Positions 17,101 to 25,399 of a stretch of 64,000 nucleotides of DNA are shown one piece after another. The notes beneath the pieces are model-generated. The model was given only the letters and a program-made list of their open reading frames with translations, made no database searches and was not told the DNA's origin. A program made the translations under genes and the position numbers. Numbering within the stretch: position 1 is the first letter of the stretch; each line of letters starts with the position of its first letter. The DNA is from Muribaculaceae bacterium (GTDB lineage Bacteria; Bacteroidota; Bacteroidia; Bacteroidales; Muribaculaceae): positions 173,069 to 237,068 of the forward strand of contig JAIDXM010000049.1 in the NCBI GenBank assembly GCA_029058745.1, in the 5' to 3' direction.

Positions 17101-18288
17101 TATGCCCCCGTTCTTAAGGCACGCGATTTCATCCTCGCCACCAATCCATATTGTCCCGTCATGGCTGTAGTCGCAGCTCCAGGTTGGTTTGTAGCGGAAA
17201 CCGTTGTCATCGGCAATCATGTAGTCTATCCTTGACACCGGAGGGTCGATGTGAGGAATCACATCCATCCCCGTGCGATAATTCCCAATCCAGATATTTC
17301 CGAAAGAGTCCTGGAAAAGGGCGCGGATGTATGCGCTTGATGTGCCCTTAGGCATACCTGTCGCCGGGATTGAACGGAATCTTGCGTTGGCAATCCCGTT
17401 GCTGAAAGAAGACCTGTCGAGAATGCTCACCCCGCCTTGAGAGGATGCGAACCATATTTGTCCGTTATCGAGTTGTCTGATGTCCCTGATTCTTCCCGCT
17501 CCTATGGAACCGGGGTCGGCGTCGTTATGGACAAAAGGAGTGAACTGCTGTGTGACCGGATTGAAAAGGGCCGCGCCGAGGTCTGTGCCGAGCCAGACAT
17601 TACCGAAGGAATCGATACATATCGCATATACCTGGTTGCCGGGGATAGACGGCTGGTCGTCTCGGTGGATGAAATTTACCGCCTTATGCCTCAGGGTGTC
17701 AATGACACTGAATCCCCCTTTCTCGTGCCCCACATAAAGGATTCCGCCGTCAGCCTCCACTGCGGTCCAGAATCTGGGAGGGAGCCCGGGGATGTTGTTG
17801 CGGTTATACACCCTTGCCTCGCCTGTGGAAGGGTTGTAGTAGTGGACACCGGAGTGAAAATTGGTGAGCCACATTCCGGAGTTTTTTGCCGGAGAGATCG
17901 AGGTGATGGCATTGTGGTCGATTCCCGGGGCTTCGAATCTTGAGATGATTCCGGTGGAGTGGGTGTAAAGATACATCCCGTTTCGTTGTGTGGCAATCCA
18001 GAGCCTGTCAGGGTCGGAAGGAATCTGGGCCACGCAGTTCAGCTCGTCGGCGCCGAGACCGGAATTCTTTTTGTTGAAGGTCACGAATCTCCGTCCGTCG
18101 AATCTGTTAAGGCCATCTTCAGTGGCCACCCATACATATCCCGACGGGTCTTGCGTGATGGAGGTGACATATCCGTTGGAAAGTCCCGACATCATTCCGA
18201 GGTTGCTTATGTTGGCTCCATACAGTCCGGCCGATGCCGACAGGAATGCGAGGAGCATTGCGGTCATGGTATGTGAAAATCGATTCAT
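14182..18288 (-). CDS. Hybrid two-component system regulator
   Basis: The 1368-residue product joins sensor and regulator in one chain. It has a signal peptide, a large periplasmic sensor of reg_prop propeller repeats (about residues 25-680), a Y_Y_Y domain (about 695-765) and a transmembrane segment (about 780-803). Next come HisKA with His839 in ITHELRTPL, an HATPase domain (GTGIGLAIVKN), a receiver with Asp1130 in ISDIMMPEMDG, and an AraC-type HTH (about 1243-1350). Such proteins bind a breakdown product of a glycan in the periplasm and activate the nearby locus, here probably susC/susD at 18612-23477. A -7 element ends only 4 bases before the start codon, which suggests a leaderless message. 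Confidence 0.96.
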   Translation of the reverse strand: MNRFSHTMTAMLLAFLSASAGLYGANISNLGMMSGLSNGYVTSITQDPSGYVWVATEDGLNRFDGRRFVTFNKKNSGLGADELNCVAQIPSDPDRLWIATQRNGMYLYTHSTGIISRFEAPGIDHNAITSISPAKNSGMWLTNFHSGVHYYNPSTGEARVYNRNNIPGLPPRFWTAVEADGGILYVGHEKGGFSVIDTLRHKAVNFIHRDDQPSIPGNQVYAICIDSFGNVWLGTDLGAALFNPVTQQFTPFVHNDADPGSIGAGRIRDIRQLDNGQIWFASSQGGVSILDRSSFSNGIANARFRSIPATGMPKGTSSAYIRALFQDSFGNIWIGNYRTGMDVIPHIDPPVSRIDYMIADDNGFRYKPTWSCDYSHDGTIWIGGEDEIACLKNGGIEIIPLPKASSDGKTFVRAVKTDSKGRVWVGTYDRGGMLFDPKSRSFRQIQGLPADVRVFAEDSGGNIWIGGDGGVFLFDTERDRAVRNEPVNNKLYDHVIQTLAFDRKGNLWVGSFGKGIAVFNKNLECLAHLEEATGFPSNAVNALRCDSKGRIWAATRGGLILIPEPDEHPSAYNKLEAIDNLGISHIQAISEDNSHNIWASTNRGLARINASGDDAILYEISETFPLHTFIENAATSDSAGNIYFASGNGLFSVTPGALDMEETPRVHITDFTVFKEGGDRKENEISIPVTSDRIELQYRQNTFRISFNILDHAMTQTTDFAYKMDGIDNVWISAANGTDALYRNLSPGTYRFMVKQRQKGHNWSEPETVLTIIIEPPLWLTWWAMTLYVLLFIAVIAVSFIFYKNRIKLKQQLLTLEENSRNKQVLNEERLRFYTNITHELRTPLTLILGPLEDLVSDPSMPSQFSPKLQMIRDSSTSLLSMINSILEFRKTETQNRQLHVKAGNLTNLIRELGLRFKELNHNPDVEINLEIEDIGNDIYFDSEMITTIVNNLMSNAVKYTDCGTITLSCKTYADNGSRHTDIVVADTGHGISEEGMKHIFERYYQTDGAHQASGTGIGLAIVKNLAELHQASVSVESKLGKGSVFTFRIATDNIYPEAIHGDQPDAGQRKPDAPESSARMKVLVVDDNPEIRAYITQALAPAYDTIEAKNGLEGIKLVQEECPDIVISDIMMPEMDGITLCRMIKDDFQTSHIPVILLTAKDSISDKEEGYAAGANSYLTKPFSAKLLLTRLQNILRIRKTMRERILKMSASTSTPPTTQTSDTQSITSQSTDSLNQEQSLTEADRRFVERMIEIIKNNLPNKELGVSYIANELCMSYSTLYRKVNSLLGMSTNDFIRQVRFARVKEMLEEGSYSFNEIAYQAGFNGHSAFAKAFKKEFGMSASEYIALHRKEKDSSPDDNPPDGIS

Positions 18289-18292
18289 GTCA

Positions 18293-18323
18293 CAAATTTA
18301 CAATCAAAATCCGAGTGTGGAAA
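18293..18323 (-). promoter_or_regulatory. Promoter of the hybrid regulator, possibly leaderless
   Basis: On the minus strand TAAATTTG occupies 18300-18293 and TTTC, one base off the -33 consensus, occupies 18323-18320 with a 19-base spacer. The start codon is at 18288-18286, so transcription would begin at or next to the A of the ATG. Confidence 0.55.
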
Positions 18324-18430
18324 GTAAAAAACGTTCAATGATATGTCTGAATCGGTCAGATATGTGAAGATTGAAAGATTTGGACAAAAGAATGAAAGAA
18401 ATTGACAAAGCCGGATATGTAAAGAGATAT

Positions 18431-18438
18431 TAATTTTG
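18431..18438 (+). promoter_or_regulatory. -7 element upstream of susC 1
   Basis: TAATTTTG fits the -7 consensus but no TTTG is placed 19-21 bases upstream, as expected for a promoter that needs an activator. It gives a leader of about 170 bases. The rest of the 18289-18611 gap holds a GC-rich stretch (18470-18515) and the element ACTAACC at 18597-18603. Confidence 0.5.
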
Positions 18439-18611
18439 CGGCAGGTAAATTAACAGGTATTAGGATTCGCCCGGATGTCGGGCGGCGGGGGATGCAGAGG
18501 TGTCCTCCCGGCAGACAGAGTTGCAGGCATTATTTCTTAAAAGTGAAAAAAATTGGTTTTAGGTTTTGTATAGGCTAACATTTAACAATAATAACAACTA
18601 ACCAGAAACAG

Positions 18612-21600
18612 ATGAAAAAAGAACGTTACCTGATGTGGCTTTTCCTCCTTATATTAGGAGTGGCCACCATGAAAGCTCAGCAATATCCTCTGAAAGGGGA
18701 GGTGCTGGACGAGGCTGGGGAAGCCGTGATTGGCGCCACCGTAATGGTGGAAGGCACAACAACCGGCACCTCGACAGACATTGACGGACGTTTCACTCTT
18801 AATGTGAGCGACGGAGATGTCCTGGCGGTGTCGTATGTCGGCTATCTTGGCCAGAAAATCAAGATAAACGGACAGAGGGAACTCAAGATTACCCTTCTTC
18901 CCGACAATCAGCTTCTCGATGAGCTGGTGGTGGTGGGCTACGGTTCGGTGCAGCGCAAGAACTTCACCGGTTCTGTATCTACGGTGAAGGTTGCGGATTC
19001 TCCGTTGTCCCTGATTCCGACTTCGAACGCTATGGACGCGCTTCGCGGAACTGTGACGGGTATCACCGTGTCGCAACAGCAGGGCGCCGGTCAGGTTCCT
19101 TCCATGGTGGTGCGCGGACAGAAGTCAATCAATGGAGGCTCTGACCCTCTCCTTGTGGTTGACGGTGTGATTTTCCAGGGAGCCCTCCGCGACATCGATC
19201 CTTCCATTATCGAGTCGATGAGCGTGCTGAAGGACGCCACCTCACTCGCCGCCTACGGTTCGCAGGCCGCAAACGGTGTCATCATGATTACCACTAAGAA
19301 AGGTGTGGAAGGGAAACCTCTCATCACCTTATCGACATCCTGGGCATGGTCGAACGCCGCATCGAAGCCCGACCTCCTGAGCCCTGCCGATTATGTGAGG
19401 AAAAACAATATCCTCGCTGGTCTCGCCGAAGACGCCGACCCTACCTGGATGGGCAAGTTCGAGTATGACAACTATAAGAAAGGGCAGACCACCGACTGGT
19501 TTGACTATGCCACCCGCACCGGTCTTATGCAGAATTACACGGTGTCTGTGTCCGGAGCCTCGAGCAAGGTCAATTACTATGCATCCGGTTCCTACACCAA
19601 GCAGGAAGGCGTGGTGATAGGCGACGATTACGAACGTTTCGTGATGAACGCGCGTCTTACCGCCGATGTCACCGATTGGCTACAACTCGGCGCCCAAATG
19701 AACTATTCACACAACAACTATTCCGGGGCTACTGTATATGACCTCTATCAGACCACCCGTCTCAGCCCCTACGGACAGCCTACGCGAATGAACGGAGAGG
19801 TGAACAAGTATCCGGTCAACGAGGGTGGCTATCGCCTTAATCCACTCTGGAGTGTCTTGTCCAACACGATAGACGACAATGATATCTACAATACCACAGG
19901 TCTCAAGGGACACCTTATCCTCAAATGCCCATGGGTGAAAGGGCTCCAGTTCCGCATGAACGGAAGCTTCACCCTCGAGAATATCGAGCGTGACTATTTC
20001 ACCCACGAGGGATATTACGTGCGTGAGATGTCCGGCGTGGCTATCGAGGATGCCGACGCATACTATACAGACTCCGCAACCGCAGGGTATCTCGCATCAG
20101 CCAACGGCTACAACTATCACCGCAAGAACAAATCTTGGGTGTGGGACAATATCCTCAGCTACAACGGGCAGTTTGACGCGCATTATGTTGACGCCACTCT
20201 CGTATATACCCGCGACTCGTATGAATACTACACCCGCCAGATGACCGGTTCCGACTTCTCCGCGCTTGGCAACACCAACCTCGGATATGACGGGCTCAAT
20301 CTTGCGGCCACACAGAAAATAGAGAAGCCCGGCTATGCCCGTCATACCGACGTTGGCTACCTGGCGCGCGTCAATTACAACTTCGACCAGCGTTACCATT
20401 TCAGCGCGTCTGTACGCCGCGACGGCTCGTCAGTGTTCGGTGCAGGCAAGAAATGGGGTACGTTCCCCGCTTTCGGCGTGGCTTGGACAATGTCTAACGA
20501 GAAGTTTATGGAGAAGATTGCCCAAATCACCAATCTCAAGCTCAAGGCTTCATGGGGTAAGAACGGCAACCAGTCGTTGAGTCCATATCAGACTCTCTCA
20601 ACAATTACTCTCGGACAGTCAGGCGGTTTTGTATATCCTTTCGGCAACGCATCTCAGGCAAGCTGGGGACAGCGTATCACCGCTATGGGTAACGTCAACC
20701 TGGGATGGGAGACCACCACGTCATGGAACTTTGGTTTCGAACTCGGAATGTTCAACAACCGTGTAAACCTTGACTTCGACGCCTATACATCCAAGACCAC
20801 CGACCAGATTTTCTGGCGCAGTATTCCCGTCATGATTAACGGCCTCACCGGCATGTACGCCACTATGGGCCGCGTGGATAACTGGGGTATCGAGGCTACC
20901 CTCAACACAGTCAATATTGAGAACAAGGACTGGAGCTGGACATCGACCCTCAATTTCTACATGAACCGCAATAAACTTAAAGACCTCTACGGCGACGGTA
21001 AGGACGATGTCACCAACGGACTGTTCCTCAATAAGTCGCTCGGAGCTATCTATGGCTATAAGAATATAGGCATCGTGCAGGTTGAGGACACTGAATACAT
21101 GGAGAAAAACGGCGCACAACCCGGTGATGTCATGTTTGCCGACATGGATGGCGACGGCGTGATTACTTCCGACGACCGCACAATCCTTGGCTATTCTAAG
21201 GAGAATTTCCGCATGGGATTCGGCAATACAGTAAGATACAAAAACTTCACTCTATTCGCGATGTTCACTGGCATCTTCGGAGGCAACGGCTATGGAAAAG
21301 CTCAGAATCTCTATGCCTACCGCACGCTGTCTGACGTTAACTTCGACAACAACCTTAACCATGGATGGTGGACAGAGGAGAACCGCAGCGATGAATACCC
21401 CCGCATCAACTACACTGACGGACGTTTCACTCCGTTGCAGAGCTATTCATTCGTACGTCTCGCCGACCTCAGCCTCTCTTATACCTTCGACCAACCTTGG
21501 GTGAAAAACTGTGGCATCAACAACCTCAAGGTGTTCTTCGCCGCGAAGAACCTCTTCACCATCACCGGCTGGGACGGTGGAGATCCCGAAATCAAACAGA

Positions 21601-21674
21601 CTGTCGGGACAGGCTACTCTTACGGATATCCCCTGTCGCGTTCTTTCTCTCTCGGTCTTAACCTAACATTCTAA
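18612..21674 (+). CDS. SusC/RagA-family TonB-dependent glycan transporter
   Basis: The 1020-residue outer-membrane protein has a signal peptide (LFLLILGVATMKAQ) and a carboxypeptidase-regulatory-like N-terminal domain (about residues 25-100, GEVLDEAGEAVIGATVMVEGT). The SusC signature DELVVVGYGSVQRKNFTGSV follows, then a plug with PLLVVDGVIF and AAYGSQAANGVIMITTKKG, and a beta-barrel ending in SLGLNLTF. It imports oligosaccharides bound by its SusD partner, driven by TonB. The susD gene starts 15 bases downstream. ACTAACC lies 8 bases before the start codon, as also seen, with different spacing, before the genes at 27310 and 49151. The divergent hybrid regulator is the likely activator. Confidence 0.97.
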   Translation: MKKERYLMWLFLLILGVATMKAQQYPLKGEVLDEAGEAVIGATVMVEGTTTGTSTDIDGRFTLNVSDGDVLAVSYVGYLGQKIKINGQRELKITLLPDNQLLDELVVVGYGSVQRKNFTGSVSTVKVADSPLSLIPTSNAMDALRGTVTGITVSQQQGAGQVPSMVVRGQKSINGGSDPLLVVDGVIFQGALRDIDPSIIESMSVLKDATSLAAYGSQAANGVIMITTKKGVEGKPLITLSTSWAWSNAASKPDLLSPADYVRKNNILAGLAEDADPTWMGKFEYDNYKKGQTTDWFDYATRTGLMQNYTVSVSGASSKVNYYASGSYTKQEGVVIGDDYERFVMNARLTADVTDWLQLGAQMNYSHNNYSGATVYDLYQTTRLSPYGQPTRMNGEVNKYPVNEGGYRLNPLWSVLSNTIDDNDIYNTTGLKGHLILKCPWVKGLQFRMNGSFTLENIERDYFTHEGYYVREMSGVAIEDADAYYTDSATAGYLASANGYNYHRKNKSWVWDNILSYNGQFDAHYVDATLVYTRDSYEYYTRQMTGSDFSALGNTNLGYDGLNLAATQKIEKPGYARHTDVGYLARVNYNFDQRYHFSASVRRDGSSVFGAGKKWGTFPAFGVAWTMSNEKFMEKIAQITNLKLKASWGKNGNQSLSPYQTLSTITLGQSGGFVYPFGNASQASWGQRITAMGNVNLGWETTTSWNFGFELGMFNNRVNLDFDAYTSKTTDQIFWRSIPVMINGLTGMYATMGRVDNWGIEATLNTVNIENKDWSWTSTLNFYMNRNKLKDLYGDGKDDVTNGLFLNKSLGAIYGYKNIGIVQVEDTEYMEKNGAQPGDVMFADMDGDGVITSDDRTILGYSKENFRMGFGNTVRYKNFTLFAMFTGIFGGNGYGKAQNLYAYRTLSDVNFDNNLNHGWWTEENRSDEYPRINYTDGRFTPLQSYSFVRLADLSLSYTFDQPWVKNCGINNLKVFFAAKNLFTITGWDGGDPEIKQTVGTGYSYGYPLSRSFSLGLNLTF

Positions 21675-21689
21675 TCTTCTTTTAAAGAA

Positions 21690-23477
21690 ATGAAACTTAA
21701 GAATATTGCGATATATGCATTGGGCGGGATGGCGTTAGCTCCGCTGTTTTCTGCCTGTAACAGCGACTCCGATTTCCTGACGGAGAAACCGCGCACAATA
21801 TATACCACCACCAACTCATATGAGACTGCCGATCAGGTGAGGGCTTGTGTCACCAACCTCTATGTGCATATCCGTTATTGGTATGACGTTGACAACTTCC
21901 TGAAGGGACTTGGCGCTGATGTGGCCGACACCCCGAACTGGCGCGCGAGCGGAAACTACATATGTAACTTCAATAACTGGAGCGCGTCGTCAAACCAGAG
22001 CAACAAGATTTATGAGTCGATGTATCAGCTCGTCAACTATGCCAACCAGAGTCTTGAGGGTGTTCGCAAGGAGGGTCTCTCCTGGGAAAGCGAAGCCCAG
22101 CGCAATGAGTGCTATGGCGAGATGATGTTCATGCGTGGCTACGGTTATCTACGTCTTGCCGAGATGTTTGGCGGAGTGCCTCTTGTGACTCAGTTCTATG
22201 AGGAACTTAAACTCGATTTCACACGTGCCACGAGGGAGGAGACCTATCTCCAGGCAATCAGCGACCTTGAGGATGCGGCGGCCAATCTTCCCGACTATCC
22301 TTCGGAGGCAGGACGTGTGGCCAAGGGCGCGGCCTACCATTTCCTTTCTGAGGCATACCTGGCTCTCGCAACAATCAAGAACAACAACGCCTCCGACCTT
22401 GACGAGGCAATCTCTTATGCCGACAAGGTGGTGGCTCTCCATCCCCTTATGACAGAGCGATTCGGCTCACGTGCCATAGTAGATGGAGGCAAGAGCGTGA
22501 ACGGGGTGGCGGCCTACCGTGAGGACGGCAACGTTTTCTTCGACCTTTTCCAGCGCGACAACCAGGACCGCGACAACGGCAACACCGAGTCGCTGTGGGT
22601 GTTCCAGCATGATTATGCAGTGCGTCATGAATTCGGCGGAAATCAGAATGATTCTCCCCGCAACTGGTCGCCGGTGCTCCGAGATGCGTATTGGAAGGAT
22701 GAATACAAGGAAAATGGAGAGAACTGTCCGTGGAACAATGCTGATGAGAGTCTTTATCCCGGTGGAAACATCTGTGCTTATGTAGGCGGACGTGGCATTT
22801 CGAGCAATAGCCCTACCAATTATGTGATTAATGAGGTATGGGCCGGAGAATATGGCGATGACATGCGTAATGCCCAGTGTAATATCCATCGTGAGTTCAA
22901 GGTTACTGACAGGAACCACTCCATGTATGGCCAGGTAGTGACACTCGACATGCTTGACCCGACCCGTATCGACCGTTTCTACCCGGTATGGGAGAAATGG
23001 GCATCGGCTGACGACTACAATTATGATGACCTCAGCGAGGGATGGCAGCGTAGCGCCTACTACATTGACCAGTATGCATGCCGCTCTGCGGAAACAATCC
23101 TTCTCCGTGCCGAGGCAAAGTTGCGTAAGGGCGACAACGCAGGCGCCGCTTCTGATGTCAACATCATCCGCGACCGCGCACAATGTTCCAAGATGGCTGA
23201 GGCCGGCGACATGAGCCTGCAGTTCATACTCGATGAACGCGTCAGGGAGCTGTTCTTTGAGGAACAGAGATGGCCTACCCTTCTTCGTATGGGTCAGGAT
23301 GGCATAAACAGTATCAACGCCCATGCCATGGGTATCGCCGACCAGAGCGAGGCATGGCCCGGATGCTTCAGCTCCACGCTTCCCTCCATCACGAAGTGGA
23401 CATTGTTCCCGATTCCACAGACGATTATCGACACCAACACAGGCGCTGTCATAGAACAGAATCCGGGGTGGAACTGA
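21690..23477 (+). CDS. SusD/RagB-family glycan-binding lipoprotein
   Basis: The 595-residue lipoprotein has a signal ending at LAPLFSAC (Cys23) and the SusD family pattern. An N-terminal FLTEKPR and SYETADQ region leads into TPR-like helices (MYQLVNYANQSLEG, RGYGYLRLAEMFGGVPL, ISDLEDAAANLPDYP, GAAYHFLSEAYLALA). The C-terminal RxxE helices read ILLRAEAKLRKGDNAGA and ILDERVRELFFEEQRWPTLLR. It sits on the cell surface as the lid of the SusC barrel and binds glycan. It directly follows susC and is followed by two hairpin terminators. Confidence 0.97.
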   Translation: MKLKNIAIYALGGMALAPLFSACNSDSDFLTEKPRTIYTTTNSYETADQVRACVTNLYVHIRYWYDVDNFLKGLGADVADTPNWRASGNYICNFNNWSASSNQSNKIYESMYQLVNYANQSLEGVRKEGLSWESEAQRNECYGEMMFMRGYGYLRLAEMFGGVPLVTQFYEELKLDFTRATREETYLQAISDLEDAAANLPDYPSEAGRVAKGAAYHFLSEAYLALATIKNNNASDLDEAISYADKVVALHPLMTERFGSRAIVDGGKSVNGVAAYREDGNVFFDLFQRDNQDRDNGNTESLWVFQHDYAVRHEFGGNQNDSPRNWSPVLRDAYWKDEYKENGENCPWNNADESLYPGGNICAYVGGRGISSNSPTNYVINEVWAGEYGDDMRNAQCNIHREFKVTDRNHSMYGQVVTLDMLDPTRIDRFYPVWEKWASADDYNYDDLSEGWQRSAYYIDQYACRSAETILLRAEAKLRKGDNAGAASDVNIIRDRAQCSKMAEAGDMSLQFILDERVRELFFEEQRWPTLLRMGQDGINSINAHAMGIADQSEAWPGCFSSTLPSITKWTLFPIPQTIIDTNTGAVIEQNPGWN

Positions 23478-23504
23478 TGTTGAGTATTTGATTGATTTAC
23501 ATGC

Positions 23505-23570
23505 GCGGGAGCCGTTCTATCGGCTCCCGCTTGGAATGGAAGGCGTATAGCAAGGATACGCCTTCTTTTA
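23505..23570 (+). terminator. Tandem terminators after susC/susD 1
   Basis: The first hairpin pairs GCGGGAGCCG (23505-23514) with CGGCTCCCGC (23521-23530). The second pairs GAAGGCGTAT (23539-23548) with ATACGCCTTC (23556-23565) and is followed by TTTTA. The second can also serve the convergent minus-strand gene ending at 23576. Confidence 0.85.
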
Positions 23571-23575
23571 TGTTC

Positions 23576-24196
23576 TTATGTGAACATTATGCGGCAGTTG
23601 TGGCGGGTGGTGGGAAGAGATATGAATAGGCACGCACGCGCTATTTCCTGCTCGTATCCGGATGTGCCCTGTGGGGCAGTGATGTCCGAGGCCACGAGTC
23701 CGGGAATCTCATCAGTAAGGCGCTCAGGTCTATCCGGGGAGAATCCGACAGATATGAGACGGACTCCATAATCGGAAGGAATAGGGAATCTCTTCTTGTG
23801 GGCGCTCCATTCGGAAAGGATGGCTTCGCATCCGTCGCGGTCGGCACACACCACAATGTCAACGTCGCGCCATGCCTTCAGGAGAGCGCGGAAGGCGTAT
23901 GCTGTGGCAGAAGAGTCGGAGAGGTCGGCGGGATGATAGCGTATCCCCTCGTTGAGAGCCAGGGTATGGCCCGCGTCAGTGTCAGGGTCGAAGATGGCGA
24001 CCCGGCAACCGGCTCTGATGAATTCGCGGGCTATGGCAAGCCCGGGGGCATGTGCCCCGCCGGTGACAAGCACCCTTTTCTCAGGGAGCGGAAATTGCAG
24101 TATCCCTTTCCTTATGCCTGCCGATGCGGCTCGTGGTGCGGTGGTCTTTCCGCTCCGGAGTTCCTCCATACGTTTCTCAAGATAGTTGTCGGCCAT
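23576..24196 (-). CDS. Degenerate short-chain-dehydrogenase-like protein
   Basis: The 206-residue product has a Rossmann nucleotide-binding start, KRVLVTGGAHAPGLAIAREF (about residues 39-58), then beta strands ending in FDPD and HPADLSD as in short-chain dehydrogenases. The catalytic Ser and the YxxxK pair are absent, and the sequence after the fourth strand does not follow the family. The N-terminal 35 residues are charged and unassigned. It may bind a nucleotide without being an oxidoreductase. It has its own full-consensus promoter (24261-24293), divergent from cysE. Confidence 0.55.
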   Translation of the reverse strand: MADNYLEKRMEELRSGKTTAPRAASAGIRKGILQFPLPEKRVLVTGGAHAPGLAIAREFIRAGCRVAIFDPDTDAGHTLALNEGIRYHPADLSDSSATAYAFRALLKAWRDVDIVVCADRDGCEAILSEWSAHKKRFPIPSDYGVRLISVGFSPDRPERLTDEIPGLVASDITAPQGTSGYEQEIARACLFISLPTTRHNCRIMFT

Positions 24197-24260
24197 ATCA
24201 GGTGTGTTTTTCTTGGTGTTTCAGTGTTTGGTTTGCCATCCTTCAGACTTGAATTGTCAG

Positions 24261-24293
24261 CAAAATTAGCTGTCCGGGAGGCATGAATGCAAA
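24261..24293 (-). promoter_or_regulatory. Promoter of the degenerate dehydrogenase-like gene
   Basis: On the minus strand TTTG (24293-24290), 21 bases, TAATTTTG (24268-24261): full consensus match, about 65 bases before the start codon. Confidence 0.7.
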
Positions 24294-24332
24294 ATTATTT
24301 ATTATTTATGACAATTCAAGCGTTTTTATGAT

Positions 24333-24340
24333 TAAATTTG
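24333..24340 (+). promoter_or_regulatory. -7 element of cysE
   Basis: TAAATTTG at 24333-24340; no clear -33 element. Its position shows that the in-frame TTG at 24338 cannot be the start and that the ATG at 24368 is. Confidence 0.55.
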
Positions 24341-24367
24341 CAAGCGAAACAATTTCAATATACAGAT

Positions 24368-25267
24368 ATGATTCCGGAAGAGATATTGCTGAGAAATATC
24401 CGTGGACTTTCCTCCTGTCTTGAGGAGGAGAGGATGATGCTCCCCAACGGGGCGGGACATTTCCCGTCGATGGATTCGATGAGGGAGCTGATGCGACTTG
24501 TCAGGGAAGTGGTTTTCCCGGATTTTTTCGATAAGCAGCGAGAAAGCACCAAGATCAGGGAATATTTTATAGGGATAGGGATAGAGCGTCTTTATTCATT
24601 GCTCAAGAGGGAGATAAGCCACGCTTTGCGATTCAATCATGAACGTGGGGCAAATGATGTGGATACGGAGTCCCGAGAACTCGCGTTGCGCTTTATCGAC
24701 ACGTTGCCGGAGATAAAACGTCTGCTCTATACAGATGTCAGGGCAATGTATGACAACGACCCGGCTGTAGATAACTATGGGGAAGTGATTCTGTGTTATC
24801 CTGTGGTGCTTGCAATGGTGAACTACCGCGTGGCACATTCCCTGCTTAAACTCGGCATTCCCGTGATTCCTCGTATCCTTACGGAACTCGCTCACTCTAT
24901 GACGGGGATTGACATACACCCAGGCGCGGAAATCGGAGAATATTTCGCCATAGACCATGGCACCGGTGTTGTGATAGGGGAGACCTGTATAATAGGGAAC
25001 CATGTCACGCTTTACCAGGGTGTCACCCTGGGGGCAAAAAATTTCTCGCTCGACAGTCACGGCCATCCTGTCAATGTACCCCGCCATCCTATAATAGAAG
25101 ACAATGTCACCGTATATTCGAATTCATCGATTCTCGGACGCATCACGGTGGGACATGATTCGATAATCGGAGGAAACGTATGGCTCACATATTCAGTGCC
25201 GCCGGAGTCGAGGATACTGCAACGTAAGGCGGTCGCCACCACTTTTACAGATGGCTTGGGGATTTAG
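24368..25267 (+). CDS. cysE: Serine O-acetyltransferase
   Basis: The 299-residue enzyme makes O-acetylserine from serine and acetyl-CoA, the first step of cysteine synthesis. The N-terminal half is helical. The C-terminal half is the left-handed beta-helix of hexapeptide repeats: GIDIHPGAEIGEYFAIDHGT, GVVIGETCIIGNHVTLYQGV, TLGAKNFS and NVTVYSNSSILGRITVGHDS. His residues in IDIHPG and IDHGTG match the active site. I start it at the ATG at 24368 because the -7 element at 24333-24340 covers the upstream TTG. cysK, the next enzyme of the pathway, starts 132 bases downstream with its own promoter. Confidence 0.92.
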   Translation: MIPEEILLRNIRGLSSCLEEERMMLPNGAGHFPSMDSMRELMRLVREVVFPDFFDKQRESTKIREYFIGIGIERLYSLLKREISHALRFNHERGANDVDTESRELALRFIDTLPEIKRLLYTDVRAMYDNDPAVDNYGEVILCYPVVLAMVNYRVAHSLLKLGIPVIPRILTELAHSMTGIDIHPGAEIGEYFAIDHGTGVVIGETCIIGNHVTLYQGVTLGAKNFSLDSHGHPVNVPRHPIIEDNVTVYSNSSILGRITVGHDSIIGGNVWLTYSVPPESRILQRKAVATTFTDGLGI

Positions 25268-25340
25268 AAGTGAGAATATGGGAGGCGATGACAGGATTGG
25301 ATAAAATGAAAGAAATTTTTGATGATACCATGATTGTGGT

Positions 25341-25372
25341 ATTGTGGTAGTGATAATGTGGTGGTAATTTTG
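25341..25372 (+). promoter_or_regulatory. Promoter of cysK
   Basis: ATTG (25341-25344), 20 bases, TAATTTTG at 25365-25372; 27 bases before the start codon. Confidence 0.65.
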
Positions 25373-25399
25373 CAGTGTTAAATTTAAAAGAATAGAATT

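Noticed and set aside
22467-23324. Antisense frame of 285 codons within susD 1.
   Set aside because: The susD frame is fully supported by family motifs; the antisense frame has none.
24338-24367. TTG at 24338 as an alternative cysE start.
   Set aside because: The codon lies inside the -7 promoter element, upstream of the expected transcript start.
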